DNA of 5,410 nucleotides from Alphaproteobacteria bacterium (GCA_030428025.1 JAUIBJ010000290.1:1-5410), one strand, 5' to 3'. Counted from the first letter of the stretch, positions 1-5,410 are shown. The notes: generated by a model not told the origin, from the sequence alone. Program-made: numbers and translations.

Positions 1-1178
1 GCCGCGAGGCCGACATGCCGCAGGCGGACGAGCAGGTCGATTGCAAGGGCAAATGCCTGGCCCCCGGCATCGTCGATATCGGCGTCAAGGTCTGCGAGCC
101 GGGCGAGCGGCACAAGGAAAGCTACCGTTCCGCCGGGCTGGCGGCCGCCGCCGGAGGTGTGACCACCATGGTCACACGCCCCGACACGCTGCCTGCAATC
201 GACAGCCCCGAGGTGCTGGAATTCGTCGCCCGCCGGGCCAACGAGGCCGCGCCCGTGAAGGTGCTGCCCATGGCCGCACTCACCAAGGGCCGCCAGGGCC
301 GCGAGATGACCGAGATCGGCTTTCTTCTCGACGCCGGTGCCGTGGCCTTCACCGATTGCGACCACGTGGTGACCGACACCAAGGTATTTTCCCGCGCTCT
401 CACCTATGCCCGGTCCCTCGGGGCGCTGGTCATCGCCCATCCGCAGGAACCGGTGCTGAGCGCGGGCGCCGCCGCCACCTCCGGCAAGTTCGCCTCGCTC
501 AAGGGGCTTCCGGCGGTCTCGCCCATGGCCGAACGCATGGGGCTCGACCGCGATATCGCGCTGATCGAGATGACCGGCGCACGCTACCATGCCGACCAGA
601 TCACTGCCGCCCGTGCCCTGCCGGCGTTGGAGCGAGCCAAGGCCAACGGCTTCGATATCACCGCCGGCACCTCGATCCACCATCTGACGCTGAACGAATT
701 CGACGTGGCCGACTATCGCACCTTCTTCAAGGTCAAGCCGCCCCTTCGGTCGGAAGACGACCGCCAGGCGGTGATCGCGGCGCTGCGCGAGGGTCTCATC
801 GACACCATCTCCTCGATGCACACGCCGCAGGACGAGGAAAGCAAGCGCCTGCCGTTCGAGGAGGCGGCCAGCGGCGCGGTGGCGCTGGAAACCCTGCTGC
901 CGGCGGCGATGCGGCTTTTTCACTCGGGCGACCTGAGTTTACCTCAAATTTTCAAAGCCCTGGCTCTCAATCCCGCGCGCCGGCTGGGGCTGGAAAGCGG
1001 CCGGCTGTCGGCAGGTTCGCCCGCCGATATTGTGCTATTCGACCCCGACAAACCTTTCGTCATGGATCGCAGTACCCTGCGGTCGAAATCCAAGAACACC
1101 CCCTTTGACGGCCAGCGCATGCAGGGCCGCGTGCTGGCCACATGGGTGGACGGCAAACCCGTATACGAGGCCTCCTGA
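1..1178 (+). CDS. pyrC: Dihydroorotase-like protein, probably non-catalytic (PyrX type), 5' partial
   Basis: The frame is open from base 3 at the left edge, so the true start lies outside the window. Type I dihydroorotases begin about 40 residues earlier, so the ATG at 15 is probably internal. Counting from that ATG, family landmarks are APG-VD at 17-21, AAAAGGVTT at 43-51, an FTD block at 112-114, KxxPPLR at 239-245, NPARRLG at 319-325 and GSPADI at 334-339. Key catalytic positions are lost: the usual HxH metal pair is GVK (23-25), the later ligand His is Gln195 (H-ADQ), and the TDHAPH motif reads SSMHTPQ (266-272), with Met268 where the catalytic Asp belongs. His142 is kept. In Pseudomonas such inactive homologues (PyrX) support the aspartate carbamoyltransferase PyrB, and similar sequences are common in alphaproteobacteria as I recall them. 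I infer a structural role and a separate active dihydroorotase elsewhere. The stop overlaps the start of plsY, so the two are co-transcribed. Confidence 0.9.
   Translation, partial: READMPQADEQVDCKGKCLAPGIVDIGVKVCEPGERHKESYRSAGLAAAAGGVTTMVTRPDTLPAIDSPEVLEFVARRANEAAPVKVLPMAALTKGRQGREMTEIGFLLDAGAVAFTDCDHVVTDTKVFSRALTYARSLGALVIAHPQEPVLSAGAAATSGKFASLKGLPAVSPMAERMGLDRDIALIEMTGARYHADQITAARALPALERAKANGFDITAGTSIHHLTLNEFDVADYRTFFKVKPPLRSEDDRQAVIAALREGLIDTISSMHTPQDEESKRLPFEEAASGAVALETLLPAAMRLFHSGDLSLPQIFKALALNPARRLGLESGRLSAGSPADIVLFDPDKPFVMDRSTLRSKSKNTPFDGQRMQGRVLATWVDGKPVYEAS
1167..1170 (+). promoter_or_regulatory. plsY ribosome-binding site
   Basis: GAGG ends 7 nt before the ATG at 1178, inside the last codons of the upstream gene. 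It supports the 1178 start over the in-frame ATG at 1142. Confidence 0.55.
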
Positions 1179-1783
1179 TGCCACCGATAGACACCCCGGT
1201 TCTCCTGCTTCTTCTTTGGGCCATCGTCGGCTATTTGCTGGGCTCGATCCCCTTTGGCCTTCTGCTCACGCAGCGGCTGGGCCTGGGCAACCTGCGCGAG
1301 ATCGGCTCGGGTAATATCGGCGCCACCAACGTGCTTAGAACCGGCAACAAGGGCGCGGCGGCGGCGACGCTGTTGCTCGATGCGGGCAAGGGTGCGGTGG
1401 CGGTGCTGCTTGCGCGGCTCGTCTCGGGCGAGGATGCGGCGCAACTGGCAGGCTTGACGGCCTTTCTCGGCCATTGCTTTCCGGTCTGGCTGCAGTTCAG
1501 GGGCGGCAAGGGCGTGGCGAGCTTCCTCGGCATCCTCCTGGCGCTGGCTTGGCCGGTGGGGCTCGCCTGCTGCCTGACATGGGCGGTGACGGTGGCGGTG
1601 ACGCGGATCTCCTCGATGGGGGCGCTGATGGCGGCGGCGCTGTCGACGATCTGGATCTTTGCGTTGGGCGAGCCGCGCATGTTCCTTCTGGGCGTGGTCC
1701 TCACGCTGCTGGTCTTCGCCCGCCACTGGACCAACATCCAGCGCCTGCAGGCGGGAACCGAGCCGAAGATCGGGGAGAAGTGA
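1178..1783 (+). CDS. plsY: Acyl-phosphate:glycerol-3-phosphate acyltransferase PlsY
   Basis: PlsY is an inner-membrane enzyme that transfers an acyl group from acyl-phosphate to glycerol-3-phosphate, making lysophosphatidate, the first step of phospholipid synthesis. The 201-residue product matches the family length. It has a hydrophobic first segment (about 8-30) with the GSIPFG motif at 22-27, then GSGNIGATN at 43-51, the GHCFPVWLQF-GGKGVAS block at 98-115 with its phosphate-binding glycine-rich turn, R-SSMGAL at 143-150, and a C-terminal ARHWTNIQRLQAGTE at 181-195. Further hydrophobic stretches lie around 60-80, 115-140 and 148-180, fitting the roughly five-span topology of PlsY. I chose the ATG at 1178, not an in-frame ATG at 1142. 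It overlaps the upstream stop as TGATG, has GAGG 7 nt upstream, and removes a charged 12-residue extension lying inside the pyrC-like gene. Translational coupling to that gene is likely. Confidence 0.96.
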   Translation: MPPIDTPVLLLLLWAIVGYLLGSIPFGLLLTQRLGLGNLREIGSGNIGATNVLRTGNKGAAAATLLLDAGKGAVAVLLARLVSGEDAAQLAGLTAFLGHCFPVWLQFRGGKGVASFLGILLALAWPVGLACCLTWAVTVAVTRISSMGALMAAALSTIWIFALGEPRMFLLGVVLTLLVFARHWTNIQRLQAGTEPKIGEK

Positions 1784-1800
1784 GGCGGCATCACGGCCCA

Positions 1801-1834
1801 AACCTGCGCGAACTTGCGTGCGACGATGCAGGTT
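1801..1834 (+). other. Inverted repeat downstream of plsY
   Basis: AACCTGC (1801-1807) and GCAGGTT (1828-1834) form a perfect 7-bp inverted repeat around a 20-nt loop, 17 nt after the plsY stop. The following bases are GTTTG, so a U-tract is almost absent. It could be a weak terminator of the pyrC-like/plsY operon, a protein-binding site, or chance. The long loop argues against a standard intrinsic terminator. Confidence 0.25.
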
Positions 1835-1911
1835 GTTTGACTACTCGATACCGGACGCGCATTTGCACGCATGTCGAAGCTATTGCCAAGTGAGGTGACC
1901 TTCTTCAATCT

Positions 1912-1932
1912 GGTTCAGACGAACCCGTTTTT
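1912..1932 (+). terminator. Weak terminator-like hairpin ahead of cfa
   Basis: GGTTC (1912-1916), a four-base AGAC loop and GAACC (1921-1925) form a perfect 5-bp stem, followed by CG and five T residues (1928-1932). The order of stem and T-run fits an intrinsic terminator that would limit read-through from plsY into cfa. The stem is short and not very G+C-rich, so it may instead be an attenuator in a cfa leader or incidental. Confidence 0.3.
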
Positions 1933-1970
1933 CGCATTCCGCGCCGCAGCGATTGTGCGCGTTGATACGT

Positions 1971-1977
1971 GGAGAGG
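1971..1977 (+). promoter_or_regulatory. cfa ribosome-binding site that decides the GTG start
   Basis: GGAGAGG ends 8 nt before the GTG at 1986. This strong Shine-Dalgarno sequence selects 1986 as the start over the in-frame TTG codons at 1953 and 1962, which have no comparable site. No convincing sigma-70 -35/-10 pair was found in 1784-1970: a TTGACT at 1837 lacks a matching -10 box. Confidence 0.75.
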
Positions 1978-1985
1978 TATTCTAC

Positions 1986-3203
1986 GTGCTGCTTTCATCC
2001 ATTTTGCGGTCAGCGATCCAAGACGGCTCCCTGACTGTCATGAACGCGAAGGGACAGAGCGAGACCTTCGGCGACGGAACGCCGCATGTGAGCATCCGCC
2101 TGACATCGGGTTGGAGCGAGGCTGCGCTTTTGCTGAATCCGCCGCTCGCTCTGGGAGAGGCGTACATGAACGGCCGGCTTGTCGTTGAAGAGGGGTCGCT
2201 TTACGAGCTTCTCGACCTGCTGGCGCGCAATTTGGGAAGTACTCCCGGAACCCGACTTCACCGGCTTTCGGCGCAGATCGGACGCTTTCGGAAACAGGCC
2301 AACAGGATCAGTCGGGCGCAGCGCAACGTGGCACATCATTACGATCTTTCACCTGCGCTTTATGATCTCTTTCTGGACAATGACAGGCAGTATTCCTGTG
2401 CCTATTTCCGCCATCCCGACGACACGCTGGAACAGGCACAGGCTCAGAAGAAAGAGCACATCGCCGCGAAACTCATGCTCGATCGCCCCGGGCTCAAGGT
2501 TCTTGACATCGGTTCAGGCTGGGGCGGCATGGCTTGCTATCTGGCCGAAACCTTCGGTGCAGATGTCACGGGCGTCACGCTGAGCCGGGAACAGTACACC
2601 TATTCCGTCGAACGCGCCGGGCAGTCGCCTGCGCAGGAGCGACTACATTTCGAGCTTTGCGACTACAGGGAACTGTCGGGACCGTTCGACCGCATCGTTT
2701 CGGTCGGGATGTTCGAGCATGTCGGCAAGCGCAACTACCCGGAGTTCTTTGGCAAGCTGGCCGGGCTTCTGAACGAGGAGGGCGTCGCGCTGATCCATTC
2801 GATTGGCTATTCGGACACGCCCGCTCCGATCAACCCGTTCATACGCAAGTACATATTTCCCGGCGCCGACCTGCCCTCGCTATCCGAAGTATTCACGGCG
2901 GTCGAGCCTGCCGGGCTCTTTGTCACCGATCTGGAGTTTCTGCGCCTGCACTATGCCGAAACCCTTCGCCACTGGCGCGATCGGTTTTCGGCGCAGGCCG
3001 ACAAGGTTCGTGCGCTCTACGACGACCGCTTCTTCCGGATGTGGGAGTTCTACCTGGTGCTGTGCGAAGTGGGCTTCCGCCGGCGTACGAACATAGTTTT
3101 TCAGATGCAGCTCACGCGACAGATCGATCGTCTGCCCATTACCCGCGACTACATGTTCGAGAACGAAGGTGGAGAGAATCGAAACTCCGTTCGACCTCAG
3201 TAG
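1986..3203 (+). CDS. cfa: Cyclopropane-fatty-acyl-phospholipid synthase (SAM-dependent)
   Basis: The enzyme adds a methylene from S-adenosylmethionine across the cis double bond of unsaturated acyl chains in membrane phospholipids, hardening membranes against stress. From the GTG at 1986 the product is 405 residues, normal for the family. An N-terminal region (about 1-110) with GEAYMNGRL at 57-65 precedes the methyltransferase core. The SAM-binding motif VLDIGSGWGG is at 172-181. Residues matching the E. coli bicarbonate-site ligands are present: Cys138 in QYSCAYF, Glu244 in MFEHVG, His271 in LIHSIG and Tyr323 in LHYAETL. KYIFPGADLPS is at 288-298. The C-terminus after ITRDYM (385-390) is a polar tail (FENEGGENRNSVRPQ), and its stop codon lies inside the gshA relic, so the extreme end may be chimeric. 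The gene looks less G+C-rich than plsY and gshA, which suggests transfer or a different history. It has its own ribosome-binding site and converges with the minus-strand genes. Confidence 0.95.
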   Translation: MLLSSILRSAIQDGSLTVMNAKGQSETFGDGTPHVSIRLTSGWSEAALLLNPPLALGEAYMNGRLVVEEGSLYELLDLLARNLGSTPGTRLHRLSAQIGRFRKQANRISRAQRNVAHHYDLSPALYDLFLDNDRQYSCAYFRHPDDTLEQAQAQKKEHIAAKLMLDRPGLKVLDIGSGWGGMACYLAETFGADVTGVTLSREQYTYSVERAGQSPAQERLHFELCDYRELSGPFDRIVSVGMFEHVGKRNYPEFFGKLAGLLNEEGVALIHSIGYSDTPAPINPFIRKYIFPGADLPSLSEVFTAVEPAGLFVTDLEFLRLHYAETLRHWRDRFSAQADKVRALYDDRFFRMWEFYLVLCEVGFRRRTNIVFQMQLTRQIDRLPITRDYMFENEGGENRNSVRPQ

Positions 3204-3277
3204 CTGTACTCTGCATAGATCCGGGTCAGGTCCTCGTACAACTCCGCTTGATATTACGCCAGACGCTCATCCGCCGG
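3197..3277 (-). pseudogene. Relic of the 3' end of a second gshA copy
   Basis: Read on the minus strand, this stretch aligns without gaps to the last 26 codons plus stop of the intact gshA at 3691-3771. About 63 of 81 bases match, including an identical 13-base block (3225-3237 against 3719-3731). It starts PADERLA, then has an in-frame TAA where the intact gene has a lysine codon, and ends EDLTRIYAEYSY and a stop. About 19 of 26 residues are identical. Many mismatches are synonymous (Ser, Ala, Tyr, Ile, Thr, Glu codons), so the copy diverged while still coding, then decayed. Similarity stops at about 3280. It has no start and cannot make protein. Its stop end overlaps the final seven bases of cfa. 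It may be a displaced native 3' end after an insertion or part of an imported homologous segment. The homology itself is clear; its origin is inferred. Confidence 0.85.
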
Positions 3278-3280
3278 CGC

Positions 3281-3376
3281 AGAGGCGCGCGCGGCTCCTC
3301 CGGAGAGCACGGCCCGGCAGCTGCGGGTTCGCAACGTGCTCCCTACGCCGCGATGCGACGGCCTTGCCAGCCAAGC
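3281..3376. other. Non-coding gap between gshA relic and parB-like gene
   Basis: No gene, promoter or terminator is convincing here. There is a short CTCCGGAG palindrome near 3298-3305 without a T-run. The stretch does not continue the similarity to gshA, so one boundary of the rearrangement lies at its left edge. Confidence 0.4.
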
Positions 3377-3649
3377 CTAGTGCAGGCGTGCGCGCACGAG
3401 ATATCCGACAACGCTATCTTCTCCCAGCGCCTTGAGCGCTTCGAGCCGGTGCAGACCTTCGAGCAACACAAACCTGCCCTTGCCGGCCCGGAGCCGGATT
3501 GGCGTGGTCTGGCCCATTTCGATGATGCTCTCGGCGATCAGCCGGACTTTCTCCGGATCGAGCGTTTTCATGCGCTTGACGGGGACATAAATCTCGGCAA
3601 TCGGGAACGCCTGTTTCTTCAGCATATCCACCGATAGCACGATTGCCAC
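3377..3649 (-). CDS. Small stand-alone ParB/sulfiredoxin-fold N-terminal domain protein
   Basis: The 90-residue product is essentially one ParB N-terminal (ParB/Srx-like) domain. PIAEIYVPVKRMKTLDP (16-32) matches the entry strand and basic loop. EKVRLIAESIIEMGQTTPI (33-51) matches the helix and G-x-x-x-PI turn. RFVLLEGLHRLEALKALGE (59-77) matches box II, in which chromosomal ParB proteins carry the GERR nucleotide-binding motif, here GLHR. There is no helix-turn-helix and no dimerisation domain, so it is not a partition protein. Similar lone domains of 80-100 residues ending in a short ARxH-like tail are frequent in alphaproteobacteria, with unknown roles; CTP or other nucleotide binding is an inference. 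The longest frame starts with GTG at 3649, just after an in-frame stop, with no clear Shine-Dalgarno sequence. The ATG at 3625 is an alternative. It lies 41 bp downstream of gshA on the same strand and may be read from gshA transcripts. Direct copies of the gshA 3' end bracket it. Confidence 0.8.
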   Translation of the reverse strand: MAIVLSVDMLKKQAFPIAEIYVPVKRMKTLDPEKVRLIAESIIEMGQTTPIRLRAGKGRFVLLEGLHRLEALKALGEDSVVGYLVRARLH

Positions 3650-3659
3650 GGGATTGGCA
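3644..3659 (-). promoter_or_regulatory. Inverted repeat over the parB-like start codon
   Basis: TGCCA (3644-3648) and TGGCA (3655-3659) flank a 6-base spacer containing the proposed GTG. The symmetry could be an operator for autoregulation or an RNA hairpin hiding the start. At 5 bp per arm, chance is a real alternative. Confidence 0.2.
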
Positions 3660-3690
3660 GTGTCATCGGTTCAAAATCGTATCGAAATGC

Positions 3691-3771
3691 TTAGTAACTG
3701 TAGTCCGCGTAAATCCGCGTCAGGTCCTCGTCCCACTCCCCGTGATACTTCGCCAGCAATTCATCTGCCGG
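3691..3771 (-). repeat. Intact member of the gshA 3'-end direct repeat
   Basis: This is the last 27 codons, stop included, of the functional gshA. It pairs with the decayed copy at 3197-3277 in direct orientation at a constant offset of 494 bp, without gaps. The two copies bracket the parB-like gene and its flanking spacers. Confidence 0.75.
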
Positions 3772-5061
3772 CACCTGCCCCGTCTCCACGCTTTCCTTGA
3801 GCGCATTCAGAAAATGGGTCTCGTCGGCGATCATGCCGCCCGCGCCTGGGCGGGCGCGGGCCTTGAGCCCGGCCTCTGAGATGTCCAGCACCTCGCGGGC
3901 CAGATCGTGCATGCGGATGTCGCCCACCTGCGCCTGCAGCGCCTCTACGCTGGCCGCTACGCGCAGGGCCTCGCGCGTTTCCGCATCCCAGCCCTTGACC
4001 AGTTCCCAGGCGGCATCGAGCGCCGTCTGGTCGTACATGAGCCCCACCCAGAAGGCCGGCAGCGCGCAGAGACGGCGCCAGGGGCCGCCATCGGCACCGC
4101 GCATCTCCATGAACTTCTTGATCCGCGCCTCGGGGAAGATGGTGGTCAGGTGGTCGGCCCAGTCGGAAAGCGTGGGCGTCTCGCCGGGAAGGGCGGGCAG
4201 CTCGCCCTTCAGGAAATCGCGGAAGGATTGGCCGAGGGCATCGACATACTTGCCGTCGCGGTAGACAAAGTACATCGGCACGTCGAGCGCATATTCGGCC
4301 CAGGCCTCGAAGCCGAAGCCCTCGTCGAAGACGAAGGGCAGCATGCCCGTCCGGTCGGGGTCGAGGTCGCGCCAGACGCGGGAGCGCCAGGACTTATGCC
4401 CGTTGGGCTTGCCCTCGAAGAACGGTGAGTTGGCGAAGAGCGCGGTTGCCACCGGCTGCAGCGCCAGCGCCACGCGCATCTTCTGCACCATGTCCGCCTC
4501 CGAACCGAAATCGAGATTCACCTGCACCGTGCAGGTGCGGTACATCATCGACTTGCCCATCGAGCCCACGCGATCCATGTACTCGGTCATGAGCTTGTAG
4601 CGCCCCTTGGGCATCATCGGCATCTGGTCATGTGTCCAGATGGGCGCGGCGCCCAGACCGATGAATCCCACCCCCACCCGGTCGGCGATCGACTTCACAT
4701 CGGCCAGATGCGCGTTCACCTCGTCACAGGTCTCGTGGATCGTCTCCAGAGGCGCGCCGGACAGTTCCAGCTGCCCGCCCGGCTCGAGAGAGACATTGGC
4801 GCCGTCCTTTTCCAGCCCGATCAGGTTGCCGCCTTCCATGAGCGGCGCCCAGCCGTGAAGGTCGCGCAACCCTTCCAGCACAGCGAGGATTGAACGCTCT
4901 CCGGCATAGGGCAGCGGTTGCAGCGTGTCCCTGCAATAGCCGAACTTCTCGTGCTCGGTGCCGATGCGCCAGTCGTCCTTCGGCTTGCACCCGGCTTCCA
5001 GATAGCCCGCCAGTTGATCGTGCGACGTAATCGGCCCGCCGCCGGACTGGGGAATGGACAT
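3691..5061 (-). CDS. gshA: Glutamate-cysteine ligase, class II (plant/proteobacterial type)
   Basis: The enzyme joins glutamate and cysteine with ATP to give gamma-glutamylcysteine, the committed step of glutathione synthesis in the cytosol. The product is 456 residues, the usual length for class II enzymes. Visible blocks are IGTEHEKFG (33-41) with acidic metal/substrate residues, the MEGGNLIGLEKDGANVSLEP region (75-94), GGQLELSGAP (95-104), GLGAAPIW (135-142), MMYRTCTVQVNLDF (172-185), ANSPFFEG (210-217) and RSRVWRDLDPDR (226-237). The ATG at 5061 is chosen over the upstream in-frame ATG at 5130 because AGGAGG lies 8 nt before it and the shorter form begins like the family. The gene shows the high G+C and codon bias of pyrC and plsY, so it looks resident. 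It lies 81 bp downstream of an unidentified gene on the same strand and 41 bp upstream of the parB-like gene. No strong terminator follows its TAA. A broken second 3' end lies nearby at 3197-3277. Confidence 0.96.
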   Translation of the reverse strand: MSIPQSGGGPITSHDQLAGYLEAGCKPKDDWRIGTEHEKFGYCRDTLQPLPYAGERSILAVLEGLRDLHGWAPLMEGGNLIGLEKDGANVSLEPGGQLELSGAPLETIHETCDEVNAHLADVKSIADRVGVGFIGLGAAPIWTHDQMPMMPKGRYKLMTEYMDRVGSMGKSMMYRTCTVQVNLDFGSEADMVQKMRVALALQPVATALFANSPFFEGKPNGHKSWRSRVWRDLDPDRTGMLPFVFDEGFGFEAWAEYALDVPMYFVYRDGKYVDALGQSFRDFLKGELPALPGETPTLSDWADHLTTIFPEARIKKFMEMRGADGGPWRRLCALPAFWVGLMYDQTALDAAWELVKGWDAETREALRVAASVEALQAQVGDIRMHDLAREVLDISEAGLKARARPGAGGMIADETHFLNALKESVETGQVPADELLAKYHGEWDEDLTRIYADYSY

Positions 5062-5069
5062 GTTCGGTG

Positions 5070-5075
5070 CCTCCT
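5070..5075 (-). promoter_or_regulatory. gshA ribosome-binding site
   Basis: AGGAGG on the minus strand ends 8 nt before the ATG at 5061. It is a near-consensus Shine-Dalgarno sequence and settles the start against the longer frame beginning at 5130. No clear promoter was recognised in the 81-bp gap 5062-5142. Confidence 0.8.
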
Positions 5076-5142
5076 GTTTCGGCGCGCGGTGATCGGACTG
5101 ACCGACGATAACCGTGAGAAGTGGCGCCAAATCCCCCGAGTG

Positions 5143-5410
5143 TCAATGCAGCCGGGTCAGACGCGCAGCGCTCTCGTCTGGCCTGCGCCAGATTGGCACC
5201 GGCCCGTCCCCGCCCCGCCGCATCTGCGCCAGCATGCGCTCGGTGCGAAGGCCCGGCAGGCTGGCGAAGACATCGAAGAGCGTCTCGGCCCCTTCGGCGT
5301 TGAGCGGAATGGAAAGGTCGCGCTGGCCGGGCTGGGTGAGGATCCAGTGCGGCGGTGTCGCCGAAGAATCGAGCGTGAGTTCGGAGATCTCGCTCAAGGC
5401 CACCACCCCG
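5143..5410 (-). CDS. Hypothetical protein, C-terminal part (5' end outside window)
   Basis: The minus-strand frame stays open to the right edge and ends at a TGA at 5145-5143. Two GTG codons sit at 5406 and 5403, but there is no visible ribosome-binding site and little sequence to judge, so the gene probably starts beyond the window. The visible 88 or so residues begin VVALSEISELTLD and contain HWILTQPGQRDLSIPLNAEG, a pattern of alternating hydrophobic residues suggesting beta strands. A probable helix follows (AETLFDVFASLPGL) and then a basic tail (RTERMLAQMRR, IWRRPDESAARL). This could be the end of a PH-like or other beta-rich domain, but I do not recognise a family. Codon bias matches gshA, and the same strand with an 81-bp gap permits co-transcription. 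Its reading frame, composition and protein-like pattern make it more likely real than a shadow. Confidence 0.65.
   Translation of the reverse strand, partial: GVVALSEISELTLDSSATPPHWILTQPGQRDLSIPLNAEGAETLFDVFASLPGLRTERMLAQMRRGGDGPVPIWRRPDESAARLTRLH

Noticed and set aside
1142..1177. Upstream ATG giving a 213-residue PlsY
   Set aside because: The added residues are charged, lie inside the pyrC-like gene and have no fitting ribosome-binding site. The ATG at 1178 has a TGATG overlap and GAGG at good spacing.
944..1801. Long minus-strand frames opposite plsY
   Set aside because: They lie antisense to a gene with all PlsY motifs; their Arg/Gln-rich composition is typical of shadow frames.
1953..1985. 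TTG start for cfa adding 11 residues
   Set aside because: The GTG at 1986 has GGAGAGG 8 nt upstream and gives the normal family N-terminus.
1871..2188. A 105-codon plus-strand frame starting before cfa
   Set aside because: Most of it overlaps cfa in another frame, it has no ribosome-binding site, and the product resembles no protein family I know.
3326..3350. GGTTCGCAA resembling a tRNA T-loop
   Set aside because: The flanking bases do not pair into a T-arm, and no acceptor or anticodon stems are found nearby.
2534..3637. Long plus-strand frame across cfa, relic and parB-like gene
   Set aside because: It is rich in Arg/Ala/Pro/His as expected of a shadow frame in G+C-rich DNA, and it runs across genes supported by clear family motifs.
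3841..3890. G+C-rich inverted repeat around GCGCCTGGGCGGGCGC
   Set aside because: It lies inside gshA coding sequence, in the Ala/Arg/Gly-rich stretch near residues 400-408, and has no T-run, so codon composition explains it.
5062..5142. Possible promoter for gshA
   Set aside because: TTGGCG is present on the minus strand but no suitable -10 box at 16-18 bp, so the evidence is too weak to annotate.

Overview
The window looks like a chromosome of a Rhodobacteraceae-type alphaproteobacterium. The evidence is high G+C, strong third-position G/C bias in most genes, a pyrC-like gene running into plsY by a TGATG overlap, a plant-type (class II) glutamate-cysteine ligase, and a small stand-alone ParB-domain protein of a kind common in that class. 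The genus cannot be read from the sequence.

Layout. Plus strand: the 3' part of a dihydroorotase-like gene (1-1178, cut by the left edge), then plsY (1178-1783), then a 202-bp gap and a cyclopropane-fatty-acid synthase gene (1986-3203). Minus strand, read from the right edge: the C-terminal part of an unrecognised conserved-looking protein (5143 to beyond 5410), gshA (5061 to 3691) and a small ParB/Srx-domain gene (3649 to 3377). The two blocks converge near 3200. The short gaps hold weak hairpins and ribosome-binding sites. No rRNA, tRNA, CRISPR array or transposase was seen.

The most notable feature is at the convergence point. Positions 3197-3277, read on the minus strand, match the last 26 codons plus stop of gshA, without gaps, at about 63 of 81 bases. 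An internal stop replaces a lysine codon, and many differences are synonymous. This is a broken relic of a second gshA 3' end. It lies exactly 494 bp from its intact counterpart (3691-3771), in the same orientation, and brackets the parB-like gene. The stop codon of the cfa gene lies inside it. The block from about 1784 to 3690 also looks less G+C-rich than its flanks. Together these point to a recombination or insertion scar at the gshA 3' end, though no integrase or transposase is visible.

Function. PlsY and CFA synthase both act on membrane phospholipids: the first acylates glycerol-3-phosphate, the second cyclopropanates finished acyl chains. GshA begins glutathione synthesis. The pyrC-like product has lost most metal ligands of type I dihydroorotases and is probably a non-catalytic, PyrX-like partner of aspartate carbamoyltransferase. 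No single previously undescribed system is evident; the novelty lies in the gshA relic and the junction around it.
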